Shown here: one piece after another, positions 18,853-28,435 of the stretch | How positions within the stretch are numbered: position 1 is the stretch's first letter | Layout: the number at the start of each line of letters is the position of its first letter | Assembly: GCF_001269985.1 (NCBI RefSeq) | Contig: NZ_BBZB01000001.1 | Span: 620,001-684,000 of the forward strand | Length of the DNA: 64,000 nt | DNA from: Pseudoalteromonas sp. '520P1 No. 423' | GTDB taxonomy: Bacteria; Pseudomonadota; Gammaproteobacteria; Enterobacterales; Alteromonadaceae | Direction of reading: 5' to 3' | The notes under the pieces: generated by a model | The model's input: only the letters and a program-made list of their open reading frames with translations | Told to the model about the DNA's origin: nothing | The model's database searches: none | Position numbers and translations under genes: made by a program

Positions 18853-19017
18853 TTATACCAATTCTATTAAGTTAGTGAGCTAATATAAATTAGAATAAAC
18901 TTTCAAGAGCAAGGCGCTTGATTGAGCAATAGCTGGCTATTGGGATTGAAAGCAACGCAGCTATTGTATATTTAGACCATTTAGATTGATCACATATTTA
19001 TTGGAATTGGTATTATT
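18853..19017. repeat. MITE-like element with ATACCAATT termini
   Basis: About 165 bp with no coding capacity, bounded by TTATACCAATT on the left and its inverted copy AATTGGTATTA on the right. Inside are internal palindromic stretches (TGAGCAATAGCTGGCTATTG). Elements with these ends are common intergenic repeats in Pseudoalteromonas and Shewanella relatives. The right terminus overlaps the last codons of the M28 peptidase gene and supplies its stop codon. No second copy is in the window, and no obvious target duplication is seen. Confidence 0.6.
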
Positions 19018-20404
19018 TACCTTTAATTGTCGTATCAGCATCGGCTGCCATAAATGCAAATACTGCGTAAGCTGCGGCATTTTGCTGTATCTTTTTAGGA
19101 TCTACTTTATCTAAAGTATCATCAGCTGTGTGATGGTAATCAAAATAGTCTGTACCATCAGTATGTAATGCGAAACCTGCAAGTCCACCTAATTGACGTA
19201 ATGGAATTAAGTCAGGGCCATTTGCAGCTTTGTTAGCACCAATATACTCAATATTAAGCGGCGATAATTGCTTTGCTATTGCTCTTACAACTGGTAATGA
19301 CGCAGCTTCAACATTTGATTGGAAGCCATAAATAAAATCTGCGCCAAAGTCAGACTCTGCAGCAGCTACAATATTATGTTTATCTTTAGCGTGTGCTTTT
19401 GCGTAAGCTTTAGCACCCCATAAACCTAGCTCTTCAGCTGCAAATAACACAACACGTACGCTGCGTTTTGGACGTTTAACATCGGCGATGAATTTTGCTG
19501 CTGCCATAGTTAAAGCAACACCAGCACCATCATCTAATGCTCCAGTACCTAGATCCCAAGAATCTAAATGACCACCAATTAATACATATTGTTCAGGGTT
19601 TTGTGTGCCGTTGATCTGACCAATAACGTTATAACTTTTTCCTTCACCTAAATCTTCAGTTTGTACGTTAATGTTCACTTTAACTGTTTTATTTAAAGCA
19701 GTTAAACGAGAAATTTGATCAGCATCTGGGTTTGGAATGGCGACTTTTACAATTTGATCAACGCCTTTTTTATATTGGCTGGCGCCTGTATGAGCAAATC
19801 TATGGTGTGATGTACTTACCGATCGCATCATAAAACCTACAGCGCCTTTTTTTGCTGCTTCAATGGCACCTGTGCGGCGTGCGCGTGTTGCAGGACCATA
19901 ACCATTACCGTCTATATGGCGATTCATTTTATAGTTAATAAATACAATTTTTCCTTTGGCGATACCCTTAGGTGCAGCAATAAGTTCATCTAACGTTTCA
20001 AATTGAATAACTTCTGCTGTAATACCTGCTTTAGGCGTACTGACACTGCCACCTAGAGCTGTTAAATGTAATGTTTGTGCTGAAGGTGTGATAATAGCAC
20101 CTGATTCACTGTATCGACGCCATGAAGGAAATGTAGCAGGCTCAATCCATACTTTGTCATAACCGAGCTCTTTGAATTTTTCCTGAGCCCATTGTACTGC
20201 TAAAGTATCATTTTTAGTGCCAGGTAATCTTGGACCGACTTCTGTGGTGAGTGAACTTAGAATATCGAAAGCTAAGTTACTGTTTAATGCATTAGTACGA
20301 ATTTCAGAAACTTGCTCTATTTGTTTAGGTGTAAATTCTTGAGCAGTAACAGAAGTTATAAATGTTAAGCTACTAATAGCTAATGTGCAGAGTAATTTTT
20401 TCAT
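19013..20404 (-). CDS. Secreted M28-family zinc aminopeptidase
   Basis: 463 aa from ATG 20404. A signal peptide (MKKLLCTLAISS to about residue 22, VTAQ) marks it as exported. A PA-like insert precedes the M28 catalytic core: GGHLDSWDLGTGALDDGAG holds the first zinc ligands, AAEELGLWG the general base and ligand glutamates, SDFGAD and YHHTADD the remaining ligands. The family trims N-terminal amino acids or dipeptides from extracellular peptides. The TTG at 20413 is in frame but inferior. The stop codon lies inside the adjacent MITE-like repeat, so the original C-terminus may have been altered by its insertion. Confidence 0.9.
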   Translation of the reverse strand: MKKLLCTLAISSLTFITSVTAQEFTPKQIEQVSEIRTNALNSNLAFDILSSLTTEVGPRLPGTKNDTLAVQWAQEKFKELGYDKVWIEPATFPSWRRYSESGAIITPSAQTLHLTALGGSVSTPKAGITAEVIQFETLDELIAAPKGIAKGKIVFINYKMNRHIDGNGYGPATRARRTGAIEAAKKGAVGFMMRSVSTSHHRFAHTGASQYKKGVDQIVKVAIPNPDADQISRLTALNKTVKVNINVQTEDLGEGKSYNVIGQINGTQNPEQYVLIGGHLDSWDLGTGALDDGAGVALTMAAAKFIADVKRPKRSVRVVLFAAEELGLWGAKAYAKAHAKDKHNIVAAAESDFGADFIYGFQSNVEAASLPVVRAIAKQLSPLNIEYIGANKAANGPDLIPLRQLGGLAGFALHTDGTDYFDYHHTADDTLDKVDPKKIQQNAAAYAVFAFMAADADTTIKGK

Positions 20405-20544
20405 GGTTTCCAAGCGCGCCTTTTAAAGAGAGCAGTATTTAAGCATTAAAGGGGCTTTGAGGTAAAGTTAGATGAGTTAAGTTTATGAGTAGAAATTGGA
20501 AGTTATTATTTACATTTTTAGATGTTAAAAACAAAAACTTGATT

Positions 20545-20937
20545 TTAGCCTAAAGGTTGTCCAAAACTAAACTCTATACGATTACCATCGGGATCTAATA
20601 TGCCGCAGTAGTAGCCGACAGGGAAAGGCTCTTGTTTTGGCGGCCATAATAATATGCCATCCTCTTTTGCTTTATTGGCTAGTTTATCTACGTCTTCTTT
20701 GCTAGATAATGCAAAACCAAAGTGAGAAAAATCAGATTGCGATTGCTGGTGGCCAGGCCCTCCGGGTAAAATGACAAAAATAAATTGCGATTCTTTATCT
20801 GGTTCAGCTAACCAAATAATATGTTTACCATTTACATGACGGTCTCTAACAAGTTTAAGGCCTGCATAATTTTGATAAAATAATACACAAGCATCTACGT
20901 CTTTAACATGTAAAGCGATGTGGGTGAGCTTAGGCAT
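20545..20937 (-). CDS. VOC (glyoxalase/bleomycin-resistance) family protein
   Basis: 130 aa single VOC module pair: LTHIALHVKDVDACVLFYQ at the N-terminus and DPDGNRIEFSFG at the C-terminus give the usual His and Glu metal ligands. Substrate unknown; such proteins are lyases, dioxygenases or binding proteins. It starts 8 bp after the small glutaredoxin-like gene and is probably co-transcribed with it. Confidence 0.8.
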   Translation of the reverse strand: MPKLTHIALHVKDVDACVLFYQNYAGLKLVRDRHVNGKHIIWLAEPDKESQFIFVILPGGPGHQQSQSDFSHFGFALSSKEDVDKLANKAKEDGILLWPPKQEPFPVGYYCGILDPDGNRIEFSFGQPLG

Positions 20938-20945
20938 TTATTGGA

Positions 20946-21170
20946 TCAACTACAAAAATAGGCTTGTAGCTCAGAAGTTGTAGGTTGGTGTCTAAAAACA
21001 AGCTCGCCATCTATAAAAATATTAGGTGAATGACGAATATTGTTTTCACTGACTAACTTTGGGTTATCTTCAATGTAGTCGATATGGTAATCGATACCCA
21101 CAGTTTGAAATTCACATTCAAGATTATGAATACAAAAATCAGTTTGTGTCACTAAAAGTTGAACTATCAT
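20946..21170 (-). CDS. Glutaredoxin-like thioredoxin-fold protein
   Basis: 74 aa, resembling the compact glutaredoxin fold (DUF836-type): beta start VQLLVT, then TDFCIHNLECEF where the CxxC usually sits, and HSPNIFIDGE for the cis-proline segment (here serine-proline). Only the first active-site cysteine is kept in position; the second of CxxC is replaced, so a monothiol or non-redox role is likely. Immediately upstream of the VOC gene. Confidence 0.7.
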   Translation of the reverse strand: MIVQLLVTQTDFCIHNLECEFQTVGIDYHIDYIEDNPKLVSENNIRHSPNIFIDGELVFRHQPTTSELQAYFCS

Positions 21171-21220
21171 AAAGCAAGGCTTCCTATTTAAATCCTTGCT
21201 TTAAGTATAGTTGCTATCTA

Positions 21221-22609
21221 TTAATCTGTATTACTAATTCCACCTTTAGTTAACTTTGCAGGATCTAACAATTTTAATAATTCATCACGAGATAAATCTG
21301 TTTCTTGTTCTGCAATATCAATTATCGGTTGGCCCAGTTTATAGGCTTTTTTTGCTATTTCAGCAGCTTTTAAATAACCAATGACAGGATTTAAAGCGGT
21401 TACTAAAATTGGATTTTTAGTGAGAGCTTCGTTTATATGATCTTCTTTTACTACAAAGCTAGCGATTGCTTTATCAGCTAATAAATAACTTATGTTACTC
21501 AGTAAATCTATACTTTGTAATATGTTGTATGCAACAACGGGTAGCATAACATTTAGTTCAAAATTTCCAGATTGACCAGCAACGGTTATCGTTGCATCAT
21601 TACCTATTACTTGTGCACTCACCATAGCTGTCGCTTCAGGTATAACAGGGTTTACCTTGCCTGGCATAATGGATGAACCTGGTTGAAGTGCTTCAAGCTC
21701 TATTTCACCTAATCCTGCAAGAGGGCCTGAATTCATCCAGCGTAAATCGTTCGCTATTTTCATATAGGCAATTGATAATACTTTTAAATGACCAGATAAG
21801 GTCACTATGACGTCTTGTGAGCCGATATTATAGAAAAAGTTATCACTAGGTTTAAAACTGATACCTGTTGCAGCACTTAAGTTAGAAGAAAATTTTCCTG
21901 CAAACTGTGCATCGGCGTTTATTCCTGTGCCAACCGCAGTGCCACCCTGTGCTAGAGAGGTTACTTGTTCAAGTGACTGCATAATTCCTAGTTTTGCATT
22001 TTGAATTTGGCTTTTCCATGCTGCTAATGTTTGTGTAAAAGTTACAGGCATCGCATCCATTAAATGTGTGCGGCCTGTTTTTACTATATGACCAATTTCA
22101 GCTGATTTTTTGTCTAATGCTTGTATTAAATGCTCAATTGCAGGTAATAAATTGAAATATGCCGTGATTGCGCTACTAATTTGAATTGCACTTGGGATCA
22201 CATCATTTGAGCTTTGGCCCATATTGATATGATCGTTTGGATTGATATCTAAATTAGCTTGTTGGCTTGCTAAACTTGCAATCACTTCATTGGCGTTCAT
22301 ATTTGAACTAGTGCCAGAACCAGTTTGAAATACATCTATTGGGAATTGCTCTAAATGTTTGCCGTCAATGAGCTGTTCGCATGCTTTTTCTATCGCGATG
22401 GCGCGTTCGCCATCTAAATATCCCAGTTCAGCATTGGTCTGTGCTGCAGCATATTTGATATAGGCTAATGCCTGTATAAAACTGGCAGGCATAGTTAAAC
22501 CGCTTACTGGAAAGTTATTTATCGCTCTTTGTGTTTGCGCTTGATATAGGGCGGTTTCAGGGACTTCTAATTCACCCATGCTGTCTTTTTCAATTCTGCT
22601 CTTTTTCAT
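21221..22609 (-). CDS. fumC: Class II fumarate hydratase
   Basis: 462 aa, matching E. coli FumC (467 aa), the iron-independent, oxidant-resistant fumarase that hydrates fumarate to malate. The fumarase/aspartase signature GSSIMPGKVNP is present, as are SSNMNANEV and GRTHLMDAMPVTF. It starts 11 bp after the stop of a small gene that carries a Fur box at its head. This arrangement recalls the Fur-repressed fagA-fumC-sodA operon of Pseudomonas aeruginosa, so expression under iron shortage is expected (inference). Confidence 0.95.
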   Translation of the reverse strand: MKKSRIEKDSMGELEVPETALYQAQTQRAINNFPVSGLTMPASFIQALAYIKYAAAQTNAELGYLDGERAIAIEKACEQLIDGKHLEQFPIDVFQTGSGTSSNMNANEVIASLASQQANLDINPNDHINMGQSSNDVIPSAIQISSAITAYFNLLPAIEHLIQALDKKSAEIGHIVKTGRTHLMDAMPVTFTQTLAAWKSQIQNAKLGIMQSLEQVTSLAQGGTAVGTGINADAQFAGKFSSNLSAATGISFKPSDNFFYNIGSQDVIVTLSGHLKVLSIAYMKIANDLRWMNSGPLAGLGEIELEALQPGSSIMPGKVNPVIPEATAMVSAQVIGNDATITVAGQSGNFELNVMLPVVAYNILQSIDLLSNISYLLADKAIASFVVKEDHINEALTKNPILVTALNPVIGYLKAAEIAKKAYKLGQPIIDIAEQETDLSRDELLKLLDPAKLTKGGISNTD

Positions 22610-22620
22610 AATGTTCTTCT

Positions 22621-22989
22621 TTAATAGGGGTTAAATTCATGGCTTAAAATACGTAACTCACGCTCTAACTTATGATATTTTGTATGACTAGCGTCGTATT
22701 GTTTATAAAACCGTTTTAATGCTAATAATGGCTTATAGAGTTGATCTAAGCATTGCTTCCTCATGCATTCTGATTGCAATGGGTCACAAATTTTATTGAT
22801 AAGGTCATGATAAGTGCGCCGAAGGAATAGCTCCTGAAGTAGGATGCACTGTTCTTTTGAATAGCTTCGTGCCAAAGTTAAGCCTGCATCAATAAACTGT
22901 GCAACAACATGAGCACTATGCATACTTTTACAGCGATTAAGCATTTTCACTTGTTGATTATAAATAACGGTAGCTTGTGCACTATTCAT
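22621..22989 (-). CDS. FagA-like small protein preceding fumC
   Basis: 122 aa if started at ATG 22989. The frame stays open upstream to a TTG at 23049, and an ATG at 23025 is also in frame. Both lie in or beyond a 23-bp perfect palindrome containing a Fur box, so starting downstream is preferred; starting at 23025 would instead give a hydrophobic, signal-like N-terminus ending SAQA. Seven cysteines and many charged helices (CKSMHSAH, LTLARSYSKEQC, MRKQCLDQL) are seen. Position before fumC and behind a Fur box matches fagA of Pseudomonas; sequence homology is not proven. Function unknown. Confidence 0.6.
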   Translation of the reverse strand: MNSAQATVIYNQQVKMLNRCKSMHSAHVVAQFIDAGLTLARSYSKEQCILLQELFLRRTYHDLINKICDPLQSECMRKQCLDQLYKPLLALKRFYKQYDASHTKYHKLERELRILSHEFNPY

Positions 22990-22992
22990 ATT

Positions 22993-23041
22993 AAACCAGA
23001 TAACTGTAATGATAATTGTTATCATTACAGTTATCTGGTTT
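22993..23041 (-). promoter_or_regulatory. Fur box inside a 23-bp perfect palindrome
   Basis: Arms 22993-23015 and 23019-23041 are exact inverted repeats around TTG. The centre, TGATAATTGTTATCA (23010-23024), matches the 7-1-7 Fur consensus TGATAATnATTATCA at 14 of 15 positions. It lies just before the fagA-like gene and about 115 bp from the divergent gene at 23155, so it may control both. As RNA it would also fold into a very strong hairpin at the start of the transcript. Confidence 0.75.
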
Positions 23042-23154
23042 ATAGGCAAGTGTTTTATTAGATATATAATTAATGGGATTTATCGATGGATATTAATTGA
23101 CTGAGAATAATTTTTATTTAGAATACAGGATTCTGAATATCTTAGTAAATAAAT

Positions 23155-23517
23155 ATGATGACCGATCAAGCTGAAATAGCCTTAAAGAAGCAATATAAAT
23201 TATTAAAAAAAGCGATAAAATCAGAGCTAAAGAAGTCACTTAAAGCTGATGAAAGTATGCGTAATAACTTAATGAACTTATCTGCTTTAGACATTGAAAA
23301 GTTAGCAAATAAAATGGTAACTCAGGCTTTAGGGCAAAACGAAGTAGTTACGAATAAGCAAGTTGTTGTTAAAATAGCACCTAAGCCTACTAATATGAGC
23401 TTTGCGCTTAAACCATTAAAAAAATCACCTTGTAAACAGTGTCCTGCTTTATCTGGCGGCCTTTGTCAGTGTGCAATTAAGCAAAATAATAAAAAACCAA
23501 TACGTTTAATGTCATAA
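23155..23517 (+). CDS. Hypothetical protein with C-terminal cysteine cluster
   Basis: 120 aa. The N-terminal half is Lys-rich and helical (KKQYKLLKKAIKSELKKS). The C-terminus carries CKQCPALSGGLCQCA, a four-cysteine set that could bind zinc, iron or a cluster. Two ATG codons in tandem (23155, 23158). Divergent from the Fur-box gene, so iron control is possible. Not recognised. Confidence 0.65.
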   Translation: MMTDQAEIALKKQYKLLKKAIKSELKKSLKADESMRNNLMNLSALDIEKLANKMVTQALGQNEVVTNKQVVVKIAPKPTNMSFALKPLKKSPCKQCPALSGGLCQCAIKQNNKKPIRLMS

Positions 23518-23670
23518 TCTTTTCATTATTTAAATACACCCTTTCCAGCAATATTACTTTCTTTGTACTTCTTCCCTGCCTTTATTATCGACCATCAAAT
23601 TACTATTTAGAGTATTTTTACCTGTTGGAATTTACATTAGCTAAAAGTAGCTCTCTATAATTTAGGCATT

Positions 23671-23707
23671 AAAAAAACCCCAGTTATAAAATAACTGGGG
23701 TTTTTAT
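23671..23707. terminator. Bidirectional terminator between the cysteine-cluster gene and fusA
   Basis: AAAACCCCAGTTAT (23674-23687) pairs with ATAACTGGGGTTTT (23691-23704), with A/T tracts on both sides; it serves the two convergent genes. Confidence 0.85.
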
Positions 23708-23766
23708 TTAGCATTACTTACCTCAAGGTAAGTACCTGAATTAACAGGTTAACTAAAACAAGTTAA

Positions 23767-25860
23767 TTACTTGTTTTTAGCTGCTTTAGCTTCTTTTACT
23801 TCAGCAATTACTTTTTCAGCAACGCTGTTAGGACAAGGCATGTAATGACCAAATTCCATAGAGAATTGACCACGGCCTGAAGTCATAGTACGTAATGAAC
23901 CGATGTAACCAAACATTTCTGAAAGTGGTACGTCAGCTTTAATACGAACACCAGTTGCACCAGCGTCTTGACCTGCAATCATACCACGACGACGGTTAAG
24001 GTCACCGATTACGTCACCAACATGATCGTCTGGCGTGAATACGTCAACTTTCATGATAGGTTCGATTAGCTGTGCACCCGCTTTAGGGATAGACTGACGG
24101 AAAGCGCCTTTAGCAGCGATTTCGAAAGCAACAGCAGATGAATCAACTGCGTGGAAGCCACCGTCGTATAATTCGATTTCAACGTCAAGTACTGGGAAGC
24201 CGGCAAGAACACCTTCGTCCATCATTACTTTGAAGCCTTTCTCAACTGCAGGGAAGAATTCCTTAGGAACGTTACCGCCCACAACAGATGAAGTAAATAC
24301 GAAACCTGAACCTGGCTCACCTGGCTTGATGCGGTAATCGATTTTACCAAATTGACCAGAACCACCAGATTGTTTCTTATGCGTGTAAGAATCTTCGATT
24401 TCAGATGTGATAGTTTCACGGTAAGCAACCTGTGGTTGACCTACTTCTAGCTCAACACCGTAAGTACGCTTAAGGATATCAACTTTGATATCTAAGTGAA
24501 GCTCACCCATACCTGAAAGGATTGTCTCACCTGAATCTTCATCAGTTTCAACGCGGAAAGTTGGATCTTCTGCAACCATTTTACCGATAGCTATACCCAT
24601 TTTCTCAGTTGAACCTTTATCTTTAGGCTTAACAGAGATTGAGATTACTGGCTCAGGGAAAACCATCGCTTCTAGGATGATTGGATCTTTAGGATCACAT
24701 AAAGTGTGACCAGTTTGAACGTTAGACTTCATACCAACGATAGCGATGATATCACCCGCTTGTGCAGAAGTAAGTTCGTTACGATCATCAGCTTGCATTT
24801 CACACATACGACCAATACGCTCAGTTTTACCTGTAGCAGCATTAAGGATAGTGTCACCTTTAGTAAGTGTACCTGAGTAGATACGTACGAAAGTAAGTGC
24901 ACCAAAACGGTCATCAGAAATTTTAAAAGCTAATGCTTTAAATGTTTCGTCTGGAGAAACTGTTGCTACTGCGCCAGTTGCTTCACCTTCTTCATCAGTT
25001 AGAGGTTGAGGATCAACTTCAGTTGGAGATGGTAAGTAATCAACAACAGCGTCAAGAATTAATTGAACACCTTTGTTTTTGAATGCTGAACCACAGTAAG
25101 TAGGGAAGAAGTCCATTGTACGAGTACCTTTACGGATACAACGCTTGATGTCTTCTAGTGAAGGCTCTTCACCTTCCATATAAGCTTCCATAAGATCATC
25201 GTCTTGCTCAACAGCAGTTTCGATTAGTTGCTCACGGTACTCTTCTACTTTATCAACCATGTCCGCAGGAACATCAGTTACTTCGTAGTTTTCTGGAAGA
25301 CCAGTGTCATCCCAAACGTATGCTTTACGAGTAAGAAGGTCAACAACACCAACGAAATCGTCTTCGATACCGATTGGTAAAACCATTACTAGTGGGTTAG
25401 CAGCTAGTACGTCTTGAGTTTGCTTAACAACGCGGTAGAAATCAGCACCCATACGGTCTAATTTGTTTACGAAGATAATACGTGCAACTTCTGATTCATT
25501 CGCATAACGCCAGTTAGTTTCTGACTGAGGCTCAACACCACCAGAACCACAGAAAACACCAACACCGCCATCTAATACTTTAAGTGAACGGTAAACTTCT
25601 ACTGTGAAATCAACGTGTCCAGGAGTATCGATTACGTTAAAACGGTGATCTTTCCAGAAACAAGTAACAGCAGCAGACTGGATAGTAATACCGCGCTCAG
25701 CTTCCTGTTCCATGAAATCTGTTGTTGACTCACCATCATGTACTTCACCAGTTTTGTGGATCTGACCAGTAAGTTTCAAGATTCGTTCAGTTGTCGTTGT
25801 TTTACCAGCATCAACGTGAGCGAAGATACCAATATTTCTGTACTTTGATAAATCTGCCAT
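23767..25860 (-). CDS. fusA: Elongation factor G (stand-alone EF-G)
   Basis: 697 aa translocase GTPase that moves tRNA and mRNA through the ribosome after peptide bond formation. G-motifs: [13 protein letters not shown] (G1), RGITIQSAA (G2), DTPGHVDFT (G3), NKLDRMGAD (G4). Domains II-V follow to the C-terminus at normal length. It is not next to rpsL/rpsG/tuf, so it is probably the second EF-G typical of Alteromonadales rather than the str-operon copy. Codon use is more restricted and less A/T-biased than in its neighbours, a mark of high expression. A promoter and a leader of about 90 nt precede it. Confidence 0.95.
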   Translation of the reverse strand: MADLSKYRNIGIFAHVDAGKTTTTERILKLTGQIHKTGEVHDGESTTDFMEQEAERGITIQSAAVTCFWKDHRFNVIDTPGHVDFTVEVYRSLKVLDGGVGVFCGSGGVEPQSETNWRYANESEVARIIFVNKLDRMGADFYRVVKQTQDVLAANPLVMVLPIGIEDDFVGVVDLLTRKAYVWDDTGLPENYEVTDVPADMVDKVEEYREQLIETAVEQDDDLMEAYMEGEEPSLEDIKRCIRKGTRTMDFFPTYCGSAFKNKGVQLILDAVVDYLPSPTEVDPQPLTDEEGEATGAVATVSPDETFKALAFKISDDRFGALTFVRIYSGTLTKGDTILNAATGKTERIGRMCEMQADDRNELTSAQAGDIIAIVGMKSNVQTGHTLCDPKDPIILEAMVFPEPVISISVKPKDKGSTEKMGIAIGKMVAEDPTFRVETDEDSGETILSGMGELHLDIKVDILKRTYGVELEVGQPQVAYRETITSEIEDSYTHKKQSGGSGQFGKIDYRIKPGEPGSGFVFTSSVVGGNVPKEFFPAVEKGFKVMMDEGVLAGFPVLDVEIELYDGGFHAVDSSAVAFEIAAKGAFRQSIPKAGAQLIEPIMKVDVFTPDDHVGDVIGDLNRRRGMIAGQDAGATGVRIKADVPLSEMFGYIGSLRTMTSGRGQFSMEFGHYMPCPNSVAEKVIAEVKEAKAAKNK

Positions 25861-25957
25861 TGTTCTACTCTTAAAGTTGCATTCAAAATGAATTCTGGAG
25901 TCACGGTATAAGCGAATTTTTAAATTTCTTCCGCTTTGACTCGATATTTGGGGCGCT

Positions 25958-25986
25958 ATTATAAGGTAATGTGAACTAGATGGGAA
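25958..25986 (-). promoter_or_regulatory. Sigma-70-type promoter of fusA
   Basis: On the minus strand TTCCCA (4/6 of -35) at 25981-25986 and TATAAT (perfect -10) at 25958-25963 are separated by 17 bp. Transcription would start near 25951, leaving a leader of about 90 nt before the ATG. The rest of the gap from fusA to the first tRNA (25861-26187) holds only this promoter and the tRNA terminator. Confidence 0.65.
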
Positions 25987-26147
25987 TAGAAGTTAAAAAA
26001 ACAATGAACAAAAATGATACAAATTGATGTTTTTATGAAAAAAAACGTTGTTTAGAGATTTTAGAATGGTATTGATTGTTTTTTTAGTCGTTGATTTTAA
26101 AAGAGTTAGATGAGATTTTGTGAAAGTTGTAAAATTATATCTCAGAA

Positions 26148-26173
26148 ACAAAAAAGACCTCATAAGAGGCCTT
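26148..26173 (-). terminator. Terminator of the tRNA-Ser transcript
   Basis: Minus strand: AAGGCCTC, 4-nt loop, GAGGTCTT (one G-U pair), then a run of Ts, 15 nt after the end of tRNA-Ser(GCU). Confidence 0.7.
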
Positions 26174-26187
26174 CGATAATAATTAAA

Positions 26188-26280
26188 TGGCGGAGAAGGA
26201 GGGATTCGAACCCTCGATAGAGCTACAAACCCTATACTCCCTTAGCAGGGGAGCGCCTTCGGCCACTCGGCCACCTCTCC
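26188..26280 (-). tRNA. tRNA-Ser, anticodon GCU
   Basis: A 93-nt class II tRNA with long variable arm. Acceptor arm GGAGAGG pairs with CCTTCTCC; TTCGAAT T-loop; CCA encoded (26188-26190). Anticodon loop CTGCTAA gives GCU, reading AGC/AGU serine codons. Confidence 0.97.
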
Positions 26281-26483
26281 GACGCTTAATTTTAACGCAT
26301 TAAAATGAACATAAATGCTCAAGTCTTCTTTTATAGGGAATTATTTAGATAAAGGAGTGAATTAAATCTAAATTATATTAATAACCTAGTAAAAGAAAGT
26401 GGCAGAGAAATAGGTGTTTATACCTTAGGATATGAGTCTATAAAATTAGACTTAATATTCTTATTTTTCAACCAAGTTTTAAA

Positions 26484-26574
26484 TGGCGGAGAGATAGGGA
26501 TTTGAACCCTAGATGGGCTATAAACCCATGCCGGTTTTCAAGACCGGTGCATTCGACCACTCTGCCATCTCTCC
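26484..26574 (-). tRNA. tRNA-Ser, anticodon UGA
   Basis: A 91-nt class II tRNA with encoded CCA (26484-26486), long variable arm, acceptor GGAGAGA / TCTCTCC, T-loop TTCAAAT. Anticodon loop CTTGAAA gives UGA, reading UCN serine codons. About 200 bp upstream of tRNA-Ser(GCU) on the same strand, so they may share a transcript. Confidence 0.97.
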
Positions 26575-26762
26575 GTTGGGGTGAGATAATACTTAGCTGA
26601 TATGCTTGTGTAAATACTTAACTTGACTGTTTGCTTAAAATTCAGTCAAAAAAGTGAATTTAATTATAAATATATTAATTTTTAGCCCTTTTTAGATTTA
26701 TTTGAACGTTTTTATTGAGTATTTCGTTCTAATTATGAGAGCGTTTTAAATTTGGAGTTGTA

Positions 26763-27767
26763 ATGCTAATAAAAAATAAAGGTATAAATCACTTAACTGA
26801 AGCGCAAGTGACTGATGAATCGATTTATCATCAGCGCAGAGATGTGATAAAAAAAATGGGCTTTATTGGTGCCGGTGGATTATTAGCAAGTTCAAATGCT
26901 GCAAATGCCAATCCTTTTAGTCTTTTTAGTAAAGAAGAAAAACCATTATTTGAAACTAAACCGCTCGATTTTAAAGCTGCGGTACTTGATGAGCAAAAGC
27001 GTACACCTGAAGCTAAAGTGATTTCTCATAATAACTTTTATGAGTTTGGTACAAAAAAATCAGACCCAGTTGAAAATGCACAGCACTTTCAAGTAAAACC
27101 TTGGCAGTTAAAAATTCACGGTGAAGTGAATAAACCTTTTGCACTGAATTATGATGATTTATATAAACAGTTTGCTTTAGAAGAACGTATTTATCGCCTT
27201 CGCTGTGTAGAAGCTTGGTCTATGGTGATCCCTTGGCTTGGTTTTTCACTAGCAAAATTAATAAAACAAGCTGATCCAACTTCAGATGCTAAATATGTCG
27301 CATTTGAAACCTTGCATGATAAGGAACAAATGCCAGGTCAGCGTAGTCGTTTTGGTGGCATAAATTATCCTTATGTTGAAGGATTGAGAATAGATGAAGC
27401 GATGAATCCGCTGAGTTTTTTGGCTGTTGGTTTATATGGAAAAACGCTACCACCTCAAAATGGTGCACCAATTCGGTTAGTGGTGCCTTGGAAATATGGT
27501 TTTAAAAGCATTAAATCGATTGTTTCTATTAAATTAGTAAAACATCAACCACCAACAAGCTGGAATCAATTAGCACCGCAAGAATATGGCTTTTATGCCA
27601 ATGTAAATCCTGATGTATCACACCCAAGGTGGAGCCAAGCATCAGAAAGGCGCATCACTAGCGGCGGTTTATTTGATAGGAACCGTATAGCGACTTTACC
27701 TTTTAATGGGTACGGCAAAGACGTCGCACATTTATATAAAGGCATGAATCTTAAAAAGTACTTTTAA
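26763..27767 (+). CDS. msrP: MsrP, periplasmic methionine-sulfoxide reductase catalytic subunit
   Basis: 334 aa molybdoenzyme (formerly YedY) that repairs oxidised methionine in periplasmic proteins. A twin-arginine signal ([11 protein letters not shown], residues about 29-39) directs export. The molybdopterin-coordinating cysteine is in [11 protein letters not shown]. Length matches E. coli YedY. Followed 47 bp later by msrQ, its membrane electron donor. RBS GGAGTT before the ATG. Confidence 0.95.
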   Translation: MLIKNKGINHLTEAQVTDESIYHQRRDVIKKMGFIGAGGLLASSNAANANPFSLFSKEEKPLFETKPLDFKAAVLDEQKRTPEAKVISHNNFYEFGTKKSDPVENAQHFQVKPWQLKIHGEVNKPFALNYDDLYKQFALEERIYRLRCVEAWSMVIPWLGFSLAKLIKQADPTSDAKYVAFETLHDKEQMPGQRSRFGGINYPYVEGLRIDEAMNPLSFLAVGLYGKTLPPQNGAPIRLVVPWKYGFKSIKSIVSIKLVKHQPPTSWNQLAPQEYGFYANVNPDVSHPRWSQASERRITSGGLFDRNRIATLPFNGYGKDVAHLYKGMNLKKYF

Positions 27768-27814
27768 TATTTATCTAGTGAAGGGACTTTAGCCGCGTAA
27801 AAGAGGTAATAGTA

Positions 27815-28435
27815 GTGAAGTTAAAAACTAAAGATAAAATCATTTTATTAAAAACAGCATTACACTGTATTTTATTTCTGCCCGCTGTTTTTGTGTTTTA
27901 TTTGGCGATACAAGATCAGCTAGGCGCAGATCCTGTACAAGAACTTACTCACTTTACTGGGCTAAGTGCACTTAAGGTTTTACTTTTAGGCTTAATAATT
28001 AGTCCTTTAGCACCAAAAGTTAAATTTATACCTTTAATGCAAGTAAGGCGACTTGTTGGCTTGTATGCATTCTTTTATGCAAGCTTGCATTTATTAAGCT
28101 TTTTCATATTTGATTTACAGCTTGATTGGCCATTATTATTCAGTGAGATTGTAAAACGCCCTTATATAACAGTTGGTATGTTTGCTTGGCTGGTATTGTT
28201 GCTGCTTTCTATAAGTTCACCAATGTTTATTAGGAGAAAACTAGGTAAACGTTGGCAGCCATTACATAACTTAATCTATGTAACTGTGCCTATTGTGATT
28301 TTACATTTTTATTGGTCATTAAAGTCTGGTTGGATAGAGCCCGCTATATACTTAATTATCACTATTGCGTTATTAAGTGTTAGAAGACATAAACTTAAGC
28401 GTATTTTGTTAAGAAAAAGGGCATTTAATCTATAG
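27815..28435 (+). CDS. msrQ: MsrQ, membrane heme protein donating electrons to MsrP
   Basis: 206 aa with six hydrophobic segments, matching YedZ/MsrQ, a ferric-reductase-like b-type cytochrome that passes quinol electrons to MsrP. Conserved histidines appear in ASLHLL and WQPLHNLIY. Start is GTG at 27815 with AAGAGGTAA upstream. Its last 11 bases overlap the convergent small gene at 28425. Confidence 0.92.
   Translation: MKLKTKDKIILLKTALHCILFLPAVFVFYLAIQDQLGADPVQELTHFTGLSALKVLLLGLIISPLAPKVKFIPLMQVRRLVGLYAFFYASLHLLSFFIFDLQLDWPLLFSEIVKRPYITVGMFAWLVLLLLSISSPMFIRRKLGKRWQPLHNLIYVTVPIVILHFYWSLKSGWIEPAIYLIITIALLSVRRHKLKRILLRKRAFNL

Noticed and set aside
24225..24914. Alternative frames inside fusA
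   Set aside because: Out-of-frame translations of a highly expressed EF-G gene; composition follows the codon bias of fusA.
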